Source of the DNA: Actinacidiphila cocklensis
Lineage (GTDB): Bacteria > Actinomycetota > Actinomycetes > Streptomycetales > Streptomycetaceae
Length of the DNA: 64,000 nt
Assembly: GCF_907177275.1 (NCBI RefSeq)
Contig: NZ_CAJSLV010000048.1
Span: forward strand, 62,001-126,000
Direction: 5' to 3'
Shown here: positions 17,908-27,399 of the stretch, piece by piece
How the letters are laid out: every line of letters starts with the position of its first letter
Position numbering within the stretch: position 1 is the stretch's first letter
Notes under the pieces: model-generated
Database searches by the model: none
What the model was told of the DNA's origin: nothing
What the model saw: the letters and a program-made list of their open reading frames with translations, nothing else
Program-made: the position numbers and the translations under genes

Positions 17908-18890
17908 TGAACAACAGTCGCCGGGCGATACCGGCCGTTGCCCTTGCCTTCGCTGCTCTCGCCCTCCCGGCGCTCGCCGCCTGCTCCGGCTCGGCCGGCG
18001 CCGCGGACGACGGCAAGGAGGGCGGGAAGCTGCGGGTCACCGCATCCTTCTATCCGCTGGAATTCCTCGCCGACCGGATCGGCGGCTCGTACGTGCAGGT
18101 CACCGACCTGACCAAGCCCGGCGTCGAGCCGCACGACCTGGAGCTGGCCCCGAAGCAGATCGCCGCGCTGAGCAAGGCCGACGTGGTCATCTCGCTGCAC
18201 GGGCTGCAGCCCGCCGTGGACGACGCCATCGGGCAGTCCGGCGTCAAGCACCGGGTGGACGCCGCCGCCCTGACCCGCCTGGAGGACCACGGCACCGAGG
18301 TGGACGGCCGCCACCACACCACCGCCGACAACGGCAGCGGCGGCGAGAGCGACGAGGACGCCGGCTCCGACCCGCACATCTGGCTCGACCCGGTCCGCTA
18401 CGCCGAGGTCGCCAAGGGCGTCGGCAAGGCCCTCGCCCAGGCCGACCCGGCGCACTCGGCCGCGTACGCCGCGAACACCGACACGCTGGTCGCCCAGCTC
18501 GGCGCGCTGGACACCGCGTTCCGCGACGGGCTGAAGAACCGCACCTCCGACACCTTCCTCACCACCCACGCCGCCTTCGGCTACCTCGCCGAGCGCTACG
18601 GCCTGGTCGAGGAGGCGATCAACGGCATCGACCCGGAGAGCGAGCCGAGCGCCACCCGGATGAAGGCGCTGCTCGACCTCGCCGGGCGCGAGCACGTCAC
18701 CACGGTCTTCTTCGAGACGCTGGTCAGCGACAAGACCGCGAAGACGGTGGCCGGCGACCTGCACCTGCGCACCGACGTGCTCGACCCGATCGAGGGCATC
18801 ACCCCGAAGTCGAAGGGCACCGACTACTTCGCCGTGCAGCGCAGCAACCTGGCGGCGCTGCAGACCGCGCTGGGGGTGCCGGGCCGATGA
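17907..18890 (+). CDS. znuA: Zinc ABC transporter substrate-binding lipoprotein
   Basis: 327-residue cluster A-I metal-binding lipoprotein that captures Zn2+ outside the membrane. The signal peptide ends in the lipobox LAAC. Mature motifs are typical of ZnuA: FYPLEFLADRIGG, GVEPHDLELAPKQ, a His/acidic loop (EVDGRHHTTADNGS) and GSDPHIWLDPVRYAE. The TTG at 17889 and ATG at 17898 are also in frame, but 17907 gives a clean signal peptide and coincides with the predicted transcript start. It overlaps znuC by ATGA. Repression by Zur is inferred from the boxes. Confidence 0.93.
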   Translation: MNNSRRAIPAVALAFAALALPALAACSGSAGAADDGKEGGKLRVTASFYPLEFLADRIGGSYVQVTDLTKPGVEPHDLELAPKQIAALSKADVVISLHGLQPAVDDAIGQSGVKHRVDAAALTRLEDHGTEVDGRHHTTADNGSGGESDEDAGSDPHIWLDPVRYAEVAKGVGKALAQADPAHSAAYAANTDTLVAQLGALDTAFRDGLKNRTSDTFLTTHAAFGYLAERYGLVEEAINGIDPESEPSATRMKALLDLAGREHVTTVFFETLVSDKTAKTVAGDLHLRTDVLDPIEGITPKSKGTDYFAVQRSNLAALQTALGVPGR

Positions 18891-19645
18891 CGGACACGGT
18901 GGCGGCCCTGCGCGGCGCGTCGGCCTCGCTGGGCGCCCGGCAGGTGCTGCACGGCGTCGACCTGGCGGTGGCCCGCGGCGAGGTGGTGGCGCTGCTCGGC
19001 GCGAACGGCTCGGGCAAGTCCACCGCCGTACGCGCGGTGGTCGGCCGGGTGCGGCTGTCGGCCGGGACCTGGGAGCTGTTCGGCACCCCCGGCGACCGCT
19101 TCCGGCAGTGGGCCAGGATCGGCTACGTACCGCAGCGCACCACCGCGGCCGGCGGGGTGCCCGCGACCGTACGGGAGGTGGTCGCCGCCGGGCGGCTGGC
19201 CAGGACCGGGCTGCGCCCGCCGCGCAGGGCCGACAAGGCTGCGGTGGCCCGCGCGATCGACCTGGTCGGGATGGCCGACCGGGCCTCCGACGCGGTCGAC
19301 GCGCTGTCCGGCGGCCAGCACCAGCGGGTGCTGATCGCCCGCGCGCTGGCCACCGAGCCGGACCTGCTGATCATGGACGAGCCGATGGCGGGCGTCGACC
19401 TGGCCGCCCAGCGGGTCCTCGCCGAGACCGTACGCGCCCAGGTCGCGGCCGGGGTGACCGTGCTGCTCGTACTGCACGAGCTGGGACCGCTGGCGCCGCT
19501 GATCGACCGGGCGGTGCTGCTGCGGGACGGCCGCGTCGCCCACGACGGGCCGCCGCCGGGCGGTCTGGAGCCCGACCACGTCCACCCGCACGCCGACCCG
19601 GCGGCCGTACCGGTGAAGGGACACCTCGACCGATGGACCTCCTGA
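18887..19645 (+). CDS. znuC: Zinc ABC transporter ATP-binding protein
   Basis: 252-residue cytoplasmic ATPase of the Znu importer. Walker A is GANGSGKST, the Q-loop is GYVPQRTT, the ABC signature is LSGGQHQR, Walker B is LLIMDEPMAGVD, and the switch His is in LVLHELG. The C-terminal tail is His/Asp-rich (DHVHPHADP), possibly metal-sensing. The ATG overlaps the znuA stop by four bases, and the gene overlaps znuB by 13 bases. Confidence 0.94.
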   Translation: MTDTVAALRGASASLGARQVLHGVDLAVARGEVVALLGANGSGKSTAVRAVVGRVRLSAGTWELFGTPGDRFRQWARIGYVPQRTTAAGGVPATVREVVAAGRLARTGLRPPRRADKAAVARAIDLVGMADRASDAVDALSGGQHQRVLIARALATEPDLLIMDEPMAGVDLAAQRVLAETVRAQVAAGVTVLLVLHELGPLAPLIDRAVLLRDGRVAHDGPPPGGLEPDHVHPHADPAAVPVKGHLDRWTS

Positions 19646-20481
19646 ACTACGCCTTCATGCAGCGCGCCCTGCTCGCCGCGCTGCTGGTGGGCGTCACCGC
19701 GCCCGCGGTCGGCACCTTCCTGGTCCAGCGCCGGCAGGCGATCATGGGCGACGGCATCGGCCACGTCGCGCTCACCGGCGTCGCGCTCGGCTTCCTGCTC
19801 CAGGTCAGCCCGGTCTGGACGGCGGTGGCGGTCTCGGTGGCCGGCGCCATCGGCATGGAGCTGATCCGCTCCTACGGCAAGGCCCGCGGCGACATCGCAC
19901 TGGCCATGCTCTTCTACGGCGGCATGTCCGGCGGGGTGATGATCATCTACCTGGCGCCGAACGGCTCCAACGCCAACCTCACGACGTATCTCTTCGGCTC
20001 CATCAGCACGGTCTCGCCGCAGGACATCCCGCCGATGATCGCGCTCGCCGCGTTCGTGCTGCTGGTGGTGCTCGGCCTGCGACGGCACCTCTTCGCCGTC
20101 TGCCAGGACGAGGAGTTCGCGCACGTCGGCGGGCTGCCGGTGCGGGCGCTCAACCTGCTGCTCGCGGTGACCGCGGCGGTCACCGTGACCGTCGCCATGC
20201 GGGCGGTCGGGCTGCTGCTGGTCAGCGCGCTGATGGTGATCCCGGTCGCCGCCGCCCAGCAGGTCACCCGCGGTTTCGCCTGGACGCTGGCGGTGGCGGT
20301 GGCCATCGGCGTGACCGTCGCCCTGTCCGGCACCGTCTTCTCCTACTACGTCGACGTGCCGCCCGGGTCCAGCATCGTGCTGGCCTCGATGGGAGTGTTC
20401 CTGATCTTCGCCGCGGCAGCCGGGCGGCTGCGGGCCGCGGGCTGGCACAATGGGGGCGTCAGAGCGCGCAGGCCGTCATGA
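19633..20481 (+). CDS. znuB: Zinc ABC transporter permease
   Basis: 282-residue membrane subunit of the ABC-3 family with about eight or nine hydrophobic segments. The family signature GDGIGHVALTGVALGF is near the N-terminus. GLPVRALNLLLAVTAAVTV is the region contacting the ATPase. Start ATG 19633 overlaps znuC by 13 bp. The stop is directly followed by the AGGAGG ribosome binding site of zur, so all four genes appear to form one unit. Confidence 0.94.
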   Translation: MDLLNYAFMQRALLAALLVGVTAPAVGTFLVQRRQAIMGDGIGHVALTGVALGFLLQVSPVWTAVAVSVAGAIGMELIRSYGKARGDIALAMLFYGGMSGGVMIIYLAPNGSNANLTTYLFGSISTVSPQDIPPMIALAAFVLLVVLGLRRHLFAVCQDEEFAHVGGLPVRALNLLLAVTAAVTVTVAMRAVGLLLVSALMVIPVAAAQQVTRGFAWTLAVAVAIGVTVALSGTVFSYYVDVPPGSSIVLASMGVFLIFAAAAGRLRAAGWHNGGVRARRPS

Positions 20482-20491
20482 GGAGGCACCG

Positions 20492-20935
20492 GTGACCACG
20501 ATGAAGCACTCCGTGCCGTCCGGGCCTTCCGGCCCCTCCGTCGCGGGCCGGGCGACCCGGCAGCGGGCCGCGGTGGCCGCGGCGCTCGAAGAGGTCGACG
20601 AATTCCGCAGCGCGCAGGACCTGCACGACATCCTCAAGCACCGCGGGGACTCGGTCGGCCTGACGACCGTCTACCGCACGCTCCAGTCGCTCGCCGACGC
20701 CGGCGAGATCGACGTGCTCCGCACCGGTGAGGGCGAGTCCGTCTACCGCCGCTGCTCGGGCGGCGGCCACCACCACCACCTGGTCTGCCGCGCCTGCGGC
20801 AAGGCCGTCGAGGTCGAAGGCCCCGCCGTCGAACGCTGGGCCGAGGCCGTCGCCTCCGACAACGGCTTCGTCGACGTGGCGCACACGTTGGAGATCTTCG
20901 GCACGTGCGCCGACTGCGCGGCGGCACAGCGCTGA
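20492..20935 (+). CDS. zur: Zinc uptake regulator, Fur family
   Basis: 147-residue Zn-dependent repressor. The winged HTH covers about 12-80 (RQRAAVAAALEEVDEFRSAQ, VGLTTVYRTLQSLADAGEID). The dimerisation half has the metal ligands HHHHLVCRACG and a second CXXC pair in CADCAAAQR, which form the structural zinc site. The GTG at 20492 is chosen because a perfect AGGAGG lies five bases upstream; an ATG at 20501 is the alternative. Located last in the znu operon, it very likely acts on the tandem boxes at 17871-17907, giving autoregulation. Confidence 0.94.
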   Translation: MTTMKHSVPSGPSGPSVAGRATRQRAAVAAALEEVDEFRSAQDLHDILKHRGDSVGLTTVYRTLQSLADAGEIDVLRTGEGESVYRRCSGGGHHHHLVCRACGKAVEVEGPAVERWAEAVASDNGFVDVAHTLEIFGTCADCAAAQR

Positions 20936-20984
20936 CCTCGCCGCTTCGGCCGGCGGCACTCCTCCGCCGGGCGCGGGGCCTGTG

Positions 20985-21340
20985 CGGTACCCCTTCCGCA
21001 GGGGTACGCCCCCAGGGGCGCGTGGGGGGTGCCCCAGACGGAGCTCTGGGCGCGGAACTGCACGCTCAGCCCCCACCCCGCCGTCGTGTGGCGACGGTCC
21101 GCCGCCGCATCCAGGCGGCGCTGGGGGTACCCCCAGGCGACGCTCTGGGGGCGGAACTGCGCGCTCAGCCACCGACCGCGCGCGGGTCGTCCCCGTCCCG
21201 AAGGGGCTGTTCGGTCCTCCCCCAGAGCTTCGCCTGGGGGTGCCCCCATCTCGCTTCGCTCCGGACCACCGGCCGGTGGTGGGCTGAGCGCGCAGTTCCC
21301 CGCGCCCCTGAAAAGCACCCCCTGCGCAAGGGAACCGCAC
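20985..21340. repeat. Intergenic palindromic repeat cluster, copy C
   Basis: The 483-bp gap between the convergent zur and uppS genes contains at least four units of the family seen near 8.9 and 15.65 kb. Two are forward (21013-21070 and 21117-21170, the latter with GGGGGTACCCCC). The others are inverted: CCCCCAGAGCTTCGCCTGGG at 21219-21238 and a GGGCTGAGCGCGCAGTTCCC arm at 21281-21311. No gene is visible in the gap. Confidence 0.78.
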
Positions 21341-21418
21341 TACCGCCGCGCCCGGCGGAATGGGCACCGCACCCATGGAAGGGAAGCTGAGGCACGGCGG
21401 TCCCGGGGCACCCGGGGG

Positions 21419-22234
21419 CTAGAGGGCGGCACCCTCGTTCGGGAGGGCGCCGCCGAAGCGGCGGTCGCGGCTGGCGAATTCGTGGCAGGCCCGCCAGAGG
21501 TCACGCCGGTCGAAGTCCGGCCACAGGACGTCCTGGAAGACCATCTCCGCGTAACTGCTCTGCCAGAGCAGGTAGTTGGACGTGCGCTGCTCCCCGCTCG
21601 GCCGCAGGAAGAGATCGACGTCCGGCATGTCCGGGTAGTAGAGGTACTTCGCGAAGGTCTTCTCGTTGACCTTCGACGGGTCCAGGCGCCCTTCGGCGAC
21701 GTCCCGCGCCATCGCCTGCGCGGCGTCCGCGATCTCCGCCCGGCCCCCGTAGTTCACGCAGAAATACAAGGTCATGGCGTCGTTGTCGACGGTCTGCTCC
21801 TGGGCCACCTGGAGCTCCTGGACCACCGACTTCCACATCTTCGGCATGCGCCCGACCCACCGGATGCGGATGCCCAGCTCGTCCATCTCGTCCCGGCGAC
21901 GGCGGATGACGTCCCGGTTGAAGTTCATCAGGAAGCGCACCTCTTCGGGCGAGCGCTTCCAGTTCTCGGTGGAGAAGGCGTACAGCGAGAGGTTCTTGAC
22001 GCCGATCTCCAGGCAACCCTTGAGGACGTCGAGGACGACGCCCTCGCCGACCTTGTGACCCTCGGTGCGCGGGAGCCCGCGCTCCTTGGCCCAGCGGCCG
22101 TTGCCGTCCATGATCACGGCGACGTGCTTGGGCACCAGCTCCGCGGGCAGCTTGGGCGGCCGGGCGCCGGAGGGATGCGGGTCGGGCGTGCGGTACGAGG
22201 TCCGGTTCCGGCCCAGAATCCCGCGACGTGCCAT
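21419..22234 (-). CDS. uppS: Isoprenyl transferase (undecaprenyl diphosphate synthase family)
   Basis: 271-residue cytosolic cis-prenyltransferase making the polyprenyl diphosphate carrier for cell-wall synthesis. The catalytic Asp43 lies in [19 protein letters not shown]. Other family motifs are [21 protein letters not shown] and [18 protein letters not shown]. The frame extends upstream, but ATG 22234 has an AGGAG sequence ten bases before it and gives the normal N-terminus [10 protein letters not shown]. It follows recO on the same strand with a 13-bp gap, a common actinomycete pair. Confidence 0.95.
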   Translation of the reverse strand: MARRGILGRNRTSYRTPDPHPSGARPPKLPAELVPKHVAVIMDGNGRWAKERGLPRTEGHKVGEGVVLDVLKGCLEIGVKNLSLYAFSTENWKRSPEEVRFLMNFNRDVIRRRRDEMDELGIRIRWVGRMPKMWKSVVQELQVAQEQTVDNDAMTLYFCVNYGGRAEIADAAQAMARDVAEGRLDPSKVNEKTFAKYLYYPDMPDVDLFLRPSGEQRTSNYLLWQSSYAEMVFQDVLWPDFDRRDLWRACHEFASRDRRFGGALPNEGAAL

Positions 22235-22247
22235 GGTCGTACTTCTC

Positions 22248-22994
22248 CTACTTCTCGACGAACCGCAGGGAGCGCAGGCCGCGCTCCAGGTGCCACTGGA
22301 GGTAGGCCGCCACCAGCCCGCTGCCCTCCCGGCTGTGCCGCGGCTCGCAGGCGTCGGCGGTCTCCCAGTCGCCGCCGAGCAGCGCCCCGAGGAGTTCCAG
22401 TGCCTCCCGTGAGGGTACGACGCTTCCCGGCACGCGGCACTCGCCGCATACGACTCCTCCCGCACCGACCGAGAAGAACCGGTTCGGCCCGGTCATCCCG
22501 CACTTCGCGCAGTCGTCGAAGCTGGGCGCGTAGCCGTTGACGGCCAGCGAGCGCAGCAGGAAGGCGTCCAGGACCAGCCGCGGGTCGTGGTCGCCCGCGG
22601 CCAGCGTCCGCAGGGCGCCGACCAGCAGCAGATACTGCTGCACCGAGGGCTCGCCCTCGTGGTCGGTGAAGCGCTCGGCGGTCTCCAGCATCGCGGTGCC
22701 CGCGGTGTAGCACTCGTAGTCGGCGACGATCGCGCTGCCGTAGGGCGCGATCGTCTCGCTCTGCGTGCACAGCGGCAGCCCGCGGCCGACCAGCTCGCCG
22801 CCGCGGACGAAGAACTGCACGTCGACATGGGTGAAGGGCTCCAGACGGGCGCCGAACTTCGACTTCGTCCGCCGCACCCCCCTGGCCACCGCGCGGACCC
22901 GGCCGTGCCGCCGGGTGAGCAGGGTGATGATCCGGTCCGCCTCACCCAGCTTCTGGGTGCGCAGCACGATGCCGTCGTCGCGGAACAGACTCAT
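22248..22994 (-). CDS. recO: DNA repair protein RecO
   Basis: 248-residue recombination mediator of the RecFOR pathway, which loads RecA on SSB-coated single-stranded DNA. The N-terminal OB fold starts [20 protein letters not shown] and has [21 protein letters not shown] helical domain follows, with zinc-binding-type cysteines CAKCG and CGEC. An ATG three codons earlier (23003) is in frame but has no room for a ribosome binding site, so 22994 is preferred. Confidence 0.93.
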   Translation of the reverse strand: MSLFRDDGIVLRTQKLGEADRIITLLTRRHGRVRAVARGVRRTKSKFGARLEPFTHVDVQFFVRGGELVGRGLPLCTQSETIAPYGSAIVADYECYTAGTAMLETAERFTDHEGEPSVQQYLLLVGALRTLAAGDHDPRLVLDAFLLRSLAVNGYAPSFDDCAKCGMTGPNRFFSVGAGGVVCGECRVPGSVVPSREALELLGALLGGDWETADACEPRHSREGSGLVAAYLQWHLERGLRSLRFVEK

Positions 22995-23042
22995 ACGGCC
23001 CATTCTCGCCTACGCGGGAAGCCCCGCGGCCCCGGTCCTGCC

Positions 23043-23738
23043 TCACTGCTCGGTGCCGGGTGCCACCAGCCCCGACTCGTAGGCGGCGATGACCAGTTGG
23101 GCGCGGTCGCGGGCGCCGAGCTTGCCCATGATCCGGCTGACATGGGTCTTGGCGGTGAGCGGGCTCAGGCCGAGCGCCTCGCCGGCCTCGGTGTTGTTCA
23201 GCCCGCGGGCGACGAGTGTCAGCACCTCGCGTTCGCGCTCCGACAGGCAGCTGAGCCGGCCGGTGGCGGGGGCCGCGCTGACCGGCGGGCGGTCGGGCAG
23301 CCGCAGCACCCGGGCGATCAGCCGGGCGGTCGGCCCCGGCGACAGCAGCGAGTCGCCGGCCGCCACCGTACGGATCGCGTCGAGCAGCTCCGCGGGCCTG
23401 GTGTCCTTGACCAGGAAGCCGGACGCGCCCGCGCGCAGCGCCGCCACCACGTGCTCGTCGTCGTCATAGGTGGTCAGCACCAGGATGCGCACCCCGGCGA
23501 GGTCGTCGTCCGCGGCGATCCGCCGGGTGGCCTCGATGCCGTCCATCTCCGGCATGCGGATGTCCATCACGACGACGTCGGCCCGGGCGGCCCGGGCTCC
23601 CTCGACCGCCTCCAGGCCGTTGCCCGCCTGGCCGACCACCTCCATGTCGCGGGCGGACTCGACCAGCATCGCGAAGGCGGCGCGGACGAGCGTCTGGTCG
23701 TCGGCGAGCAGCACCCGGATCGGCTCGGGCGTGGTCAT
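23043..23738 (-). CDS. NarL/LuxR-type response regulator
   Basis: 231-residue two-component regulator. The receiver domain (about 7-125) has Asp13/Asp14, phosphoacceptor Asp59 in VVVMDIRMPEMDG, TTYDDDE and the conserved Lys in GFLVKDTRP. The LuxR HTH is at about 165-225 (LSEREREVLTLVARGLNNTE, LSPLTAKTHVSRIMGKLGAR). The start overlaps the histidine kinase stop by ATGA. It may control the MMPL exporter just upstream of the kinase gene; that link is by position only. Confidence 0.93.
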   Translation of the reverse strand: MTTPEPIRVLLADDQTLVRAAFAMLVESARDMEVVGQAGNGLEAVEGARAARADVVVMDIRMPEMDGIEATRRIAADDDLAGVRILVLTTYDDDEHVVAALRAGASGFLVKDTRPAELLDAIRTVAAGDSLLSPGPTARLIARVLRLPDRPPVSAAPATGRLSCLSEREREVLTLVARGLNNTEAGEALGLSPLTAKTHVSRIMGKLGARDRAQLVIAAYESGLVAPGTEQ

Positions 23739-25027
23739 GCGGGGTCTCCCTCGGGTTCGGCGCGGAGCGCGGGGTGCACGGGCAGGTGCACGGCGGTCGC
23801 GGGCTCGGTCGCGGGTTCCGTCCCCTCCGCGGCGAAGGGCAGGACGGCGGTCACCGCGAAACCCGCCGTGCCGTCGTCCCGGGGGCCGGCGGTGACCGTA
23901 CCGCCGACGCTCCTGGCCCGCTCCCGCATCCCGACGATCCCGAAGCCCTCGGGCTTGTCCGCGCCGGGCTGCCCGACCGGGTCGGGTCCCTCGTCCTCGA
24001 CGCACACGTGCAGGGAGGTCCCCTGGTGCGTGACCGCCACCTGCACCCGCGGGTCAGGGGCGCCCGCGTGCCGCACCGTGTTGGTCAGCGACTCCTGGAT
24101 GATGCGGTACGCCGCCGCCCCCACCGCGGGCGGCACCGGCTCGTCGCCCGGGTAGAGGAACAGCGTGACCCTGGCGCCCGCCGCCTCCGCCGCCTTGATC
24201 AGCGAGGGGATGCCCGCAAGGTCGGGCAGCGGCCCGTCGCTGTCGGCCCGCAGCACCCGCAGGGTGGTGCGCAGCTCGGAGCGCGCCTCCCGGCAGGTCT
24301 CCGCGATGTTGTCCAGCGCGCCGGCCACCGCGGTCCGGTCGAGCCGCTCGGGGTCGGCGAGCAGGATGTGCGCGGCCACCGAGGTCTGCACCCCGATCAG
24401 CGTGATGCTGTGCGCCAGCAGGTCGTGCAGGTCGCGGGCGATCCGCAGCCGCTCCTCCGCGACCCGCCGCGCCGCCTCCTCCTCCCGGGTCCGCTCGGCC
24501 CGCTCGGCGCGCTCCATGATCGCGGCGATGTAGTTGCGGTGCATCCGTACGAGCTCGCCGGCCACCGCGACCGCCACGACCCAGCCGGCGCCCTGGAGTA
24601 TCGGGGCGCCGGAGGTGGGCTTGCCGATGGCCGACATCACGGCGGCCATCGCGCCCACCAGGGTCGGCACCACCAGGAAGGTCCTGATCGGCGGCCCCGC
24701 GACGGCCACGGAGTACAGCGCGACCATGCTGGACGGCACCGGGGCGTCCTGGATGTTCTCCAGGTAGTGGTACGGCGCCACGACCGCGATCATCGCCAGC
24801 AGGCACCACATGGGGGCGCGACGGCGCCAGGTCAGCACGGCGGCGCTGGACGCCAGCCAGATCCATCCGACGGCGTCGGGTCGGTGGCTCCGTGCCGCCT
24901 CCGGCAGTGTCAGGGCCAGGGTGGCCTGGACCGCGAAGACCGCTGCGGCCAGGGCCACGTCCTTGTACGTGACCCGCGGGGTCTCGGTCTCGGCCGCTGC
25001 GCGGCCGGGCGGTGGTCGTCTGCGCAC
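23735..25027 (-). CDS. Sensor histidine kinase, HisKA_3 (NarL partner) type
   Basis: 430-residue membrane kinase. About four to five hydrophobic segments lie in residues 22-160, with no large extracellular domain, so sensing is probably in or near the membrane. A coiled-coil-like linker (ERAERAERTREEEAARRVAE) leads to the phosphoacceptor His201 in RIARDLHDLLAHSI. The ATPase domain has NTVRHAGAP (N box) and GFGIVGMRERA (G box). It forms an operon with the response regulator through a four-base overlap. The signal is unknown. Confidence 0.92.
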   Translation of the reverse strand: MRRRPPPGRAAAETETPRVTYKDVALAAAVFAVQATLALTLPEAARSHRPDAVGWIWLASSAAVLTWRRRAPMWCLLAMIAVVAPYHYLENIQDAPVPSSMVALYSVAVAGPPIRTFLVVPTLVGAMAAVMSAIGKPTSGAPILQGAGWVVAVAVAGELVRMHRNYIAAIMERAERAERTREEEAARRVAEERLRIARDLHDLLAHSITLIGVQTSVAAHILLADPERLDRTAVAGALDNIAETCREARSELRTTLRVLRADSDGPLPDLAGIPSLIKAAEAAGARVTLFLYPGDEPVPPAVGAAAYRIIQESLTNTVRHAGAPDPRVQVAVTHQGTSLHVCVEDEGPDPVGQPGADKPEGFGIVGMRERARSVGGTVTAGPRDDGTAGFAVTAVLPFAAEGTEPATEPATAVHLPVHPALRAEPEGDPA

Positions 25028-25112
25028 GGCTCCATCTTCCGGGACAGGGGTGCCTCCGCGTGAGGCGTTGCCTTACGCGGGCGCGCGGGGTCGCCCCCGC
25101 GCGCCCGCGCCG

Positions 25113-27230
25113 CTATGGGGCGCCCACCGGTGCGGGGGCGGGAGCGCCCTCGTGCGGAGTCGGGGCCGCAGGGCCGGGGCGGCCCGGGTACCAGACGCGG
25201 TCGCCCAGCAACGTCGTGGCCGCGGGGACGAGGAAGGTGCGGACGACGAAGGTGTCCAGGAGGACGCCCAGGGCGATGACGAGCCCCATCTCGACCATCA
25301 TCACCAGCGGCAGGGACGCCAGGACCGTGAAGGTCGCCGCCAGGACGATGCCGGCGGAGGCGATCACGCCGCCGGTGGACTCCAGGGCGACCATCGTCGA
25401 ACGCTTCGGGCCGGCGCCGCCGCGGGTCTCCTCCCGCATGCGGTGCATCAGGAAGATGCCGTAGTCGACGCCCAGGGCGACCAGGAAGACGAAGCTGAGC
25501 AGCGGCAGCCCGGGGTCGATGCCGTGGAAGCCCAGGATCGGCCCGAAGATGAGCCCTCCTATGCCGAGCGCGGCGGCCCAGACGAGGACCATCGCGGCGG
25601 TCAGCAGCAGGGGGGCGACCAGGCTGCGCAGCAGCGCGGCGAGCAGCAGGAAGACGGCGGCGAGCACCAGCGGGATGACCAGGCGGCTGTCCCGCGAGGA
25701 GGTGCTCGCGGTGTCGATCCGCTGGGCGCTGGCTCCGCCGACCAGGCCGTGGTCAGGGGTGGTGGTGACCCGCAGCCGCTCGATCGTGTCCTTCTCCCCC
25801 GTGGTGTCGGGCGCCGCGGCCGGGTAGGCGGAGATCTCGGTCCAGCCGCCACCGGACCGCCCGGTCTCGGCGCCGGCCACCCCCGCGGTGCCGCTGACCG
25901 CGGCCTTCGCCGCGGCCGCGCGGTCGGTGGGCACGACGACGGTGATCGCCTGGGTGCTGCGCTCGGGGAAGGCGCGGTGCAGGATGTGGTCGGCGGCGAC
26001 CGACTCGGGCGTACTGGTGAAGGTGTCGTCCTGGTGCAGGGCGCCGGGCAGGTTGCCGATCCCCAGGGCGAGCGCGCCGACGGCGACGGCGGAGGCGGCG
26101 AGCACCGCGACCGGCCGGCCCACCACGAACGTGCCGATCCTGCGGTAGACGCCGCGGCCCGCGCGGGACGGGCTGCCGTAGGCGGGCACCAGCGGCCAGA
26201 AGACCCGGCGGCCGAGCAGCACCAGCACGGCGGGCAGCAGCGTCGTCATGGCGGCGAGCGCGCAGACGATGCCGACGGCGCCGACCGGGCCGAGGCCCCG
26301 GCTGCTGTTGAGGTCCGCGGCCAGCAGGCAGAGCAGCCCGGCGACGACGGTGGCGGCGGAGGTGAGTACGGCGGGGCCGACGCCGCGCAGGGCGGCCCGC
26401 ATCGCCTCGTAGGGCTCGGGGACCCGGCGCAACTCGTCGCGGTAGCGGGAGATGAGCAGCAGCGCGTAGTCCGTGCCCGCGCCGAAGATCAGCACGGTCA
26501 TCACCGACGAGCTCATGTCGGAGACGGTGAGCCCGAAGGCCTGCACCATGCCGTAGACCAGGGCCATCGCGGTGCCCGCCGCGACGCCGACGACGGCGAG
26601 CGGCACCAGCCACAGGAAGGGGCTGCGGTAGGTGAGGATCAGCAGCAGGGCGACGATGCCCGCGGTGGACAGCAGCAGGGTGCCGTCGATGCTGGCGAAG
26701 ACCTCCTTGGCGTCGCCCTGTGCCGCGCCGGGGCCGCCGACGTCGATCGTCAGCCCGGCGGGGCGGTCGGTGGCGAGCCGGTCCCGGACGGCCTTGACGA
26801 CGTCCTCGGGCTTGCCCGCGCTCTCGGCGACGGAGACCGGCACGATCAGCGTGCGGCCGTCCTTGGAGGCGACCGCGGCGGGCCTGGCGCCGGCCAGCGG
26901 GTAGGCCTTCTCCAGCGCCGCGGTCTGCCGGTCGGCTGCGGCGCGGTCGGCGGCGGTCAGGCCGCCGGCCCGGTCGTAGACCAGCACCAGGTCGGTGGAG
27001 CTGCCGCCGGACATCTCCTTCTGGATCTTGGCGACCTGGGTGGACTGCGCGCTGGCCGGCAGGTAGTCGACGGCGTCGTCGTGCTTGGCGCCGTTGAGCT
27101 TGCCCGCGAAGACCGCGGACACGGCGAGCACCACGATCCACAGGCCGATCACCGCCCAGGGCAGCCTGCTCCGTACGGTGCGCGCGCCCGCGCTCGCACC
27201 TGTGCTCGTGGTGGTGCCGGTGGCCCTCAT
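25113..27230 (-). CDS. MMPL-family RND transporter
   Basis: 705-residue inner-membrane exporter of the MmpL/actinorhodin-ActII-3 type. Two homologous halves each have one N-terminal helix, a large extracytoplasmic loop and five helices. Helix motifs are visible as VLIFGAGTDYALLLISRYRDE in the first half (the conserved GTDY) and FLVALGVDYGIFLMHRMREE in the second. Likely substrates are lipids or secondary metabolites, not identifiable here. The adjacent two-component system on the same strand (85 bp away) could regulate it. Confidence 0.92.
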   Translation of the reverse strand: MRATGTTTSTGASAGARTVRSRLPWAVIGLWIVVLAVSAVFAGKLNGAKHDDAVDYLPASAQSTQVAKIQKEMSGGSSTDLVLVYDRAGGLTAADRAAADRQTAALEKAYPLAGARPAAVASKDGRTLIVPVSVAESAGKPEDVVKAVRDRLATDRPAGLTIDVGGPGAAQGDAKEVFASIDGTLLLSTAGIVALLLILTYRSPFLWLVPLAVVGVAAGTAMALVYGMVQAFGLTVSDMSSSVMTVLIFGAGTDYALLLISRYRDELRRVPEPYEAMRAALRGVGPAVLTSAATVVAGLLCLLAADLNSSRGLGPVGAVGIVCALAAMTTLLPAVLVLLGRRVFWPLVPAYGSPSRAGRGVYRRIGTFVVGRPVAVLAASAVAVGALALGIGNLPGALHQDDTFTSTPESVAADHILHRAFPERSTQAITVVVPTDRAAAAKAAVSGTAGVAGAETGRSGGGWTEISAYPAAAPDTTGEKDTIERLRVTTTPDHGLVGGASAQRIDTASTSSRDSRLVIPLVLAAVFLLLAALLRSLVAPLLLTAAMVLVWAAALGIGGLIFGPILGFHGIDPGLPLLSFVFLVALGVDYGIFLMHRMREETRGGAGPKRSTMVALESTGGVIASAGIVLAATFTVLASLPLVMMVEMGLVIALGVLLDTFVVRTFLVPAATTLLGDRVWYPGRPGPAAPTPHEGAPAPAPVGAP

Positions 27231-27399
27231 CGGGGTCTCCCCTCGGGGTTCGCTGATGTCACACCACCAGCGTCCCGGGGCGGGAAGCGCGAATCGTCGG
27301 GCTCACGGCCGAACCGTGCCCTACTCCGTGGGACTGCCGCGGCCCCCTGCTACTCCCCCCGGAGTATCCGTTCGGAGTGCCGGCGGCGCGGCCGCCAGG

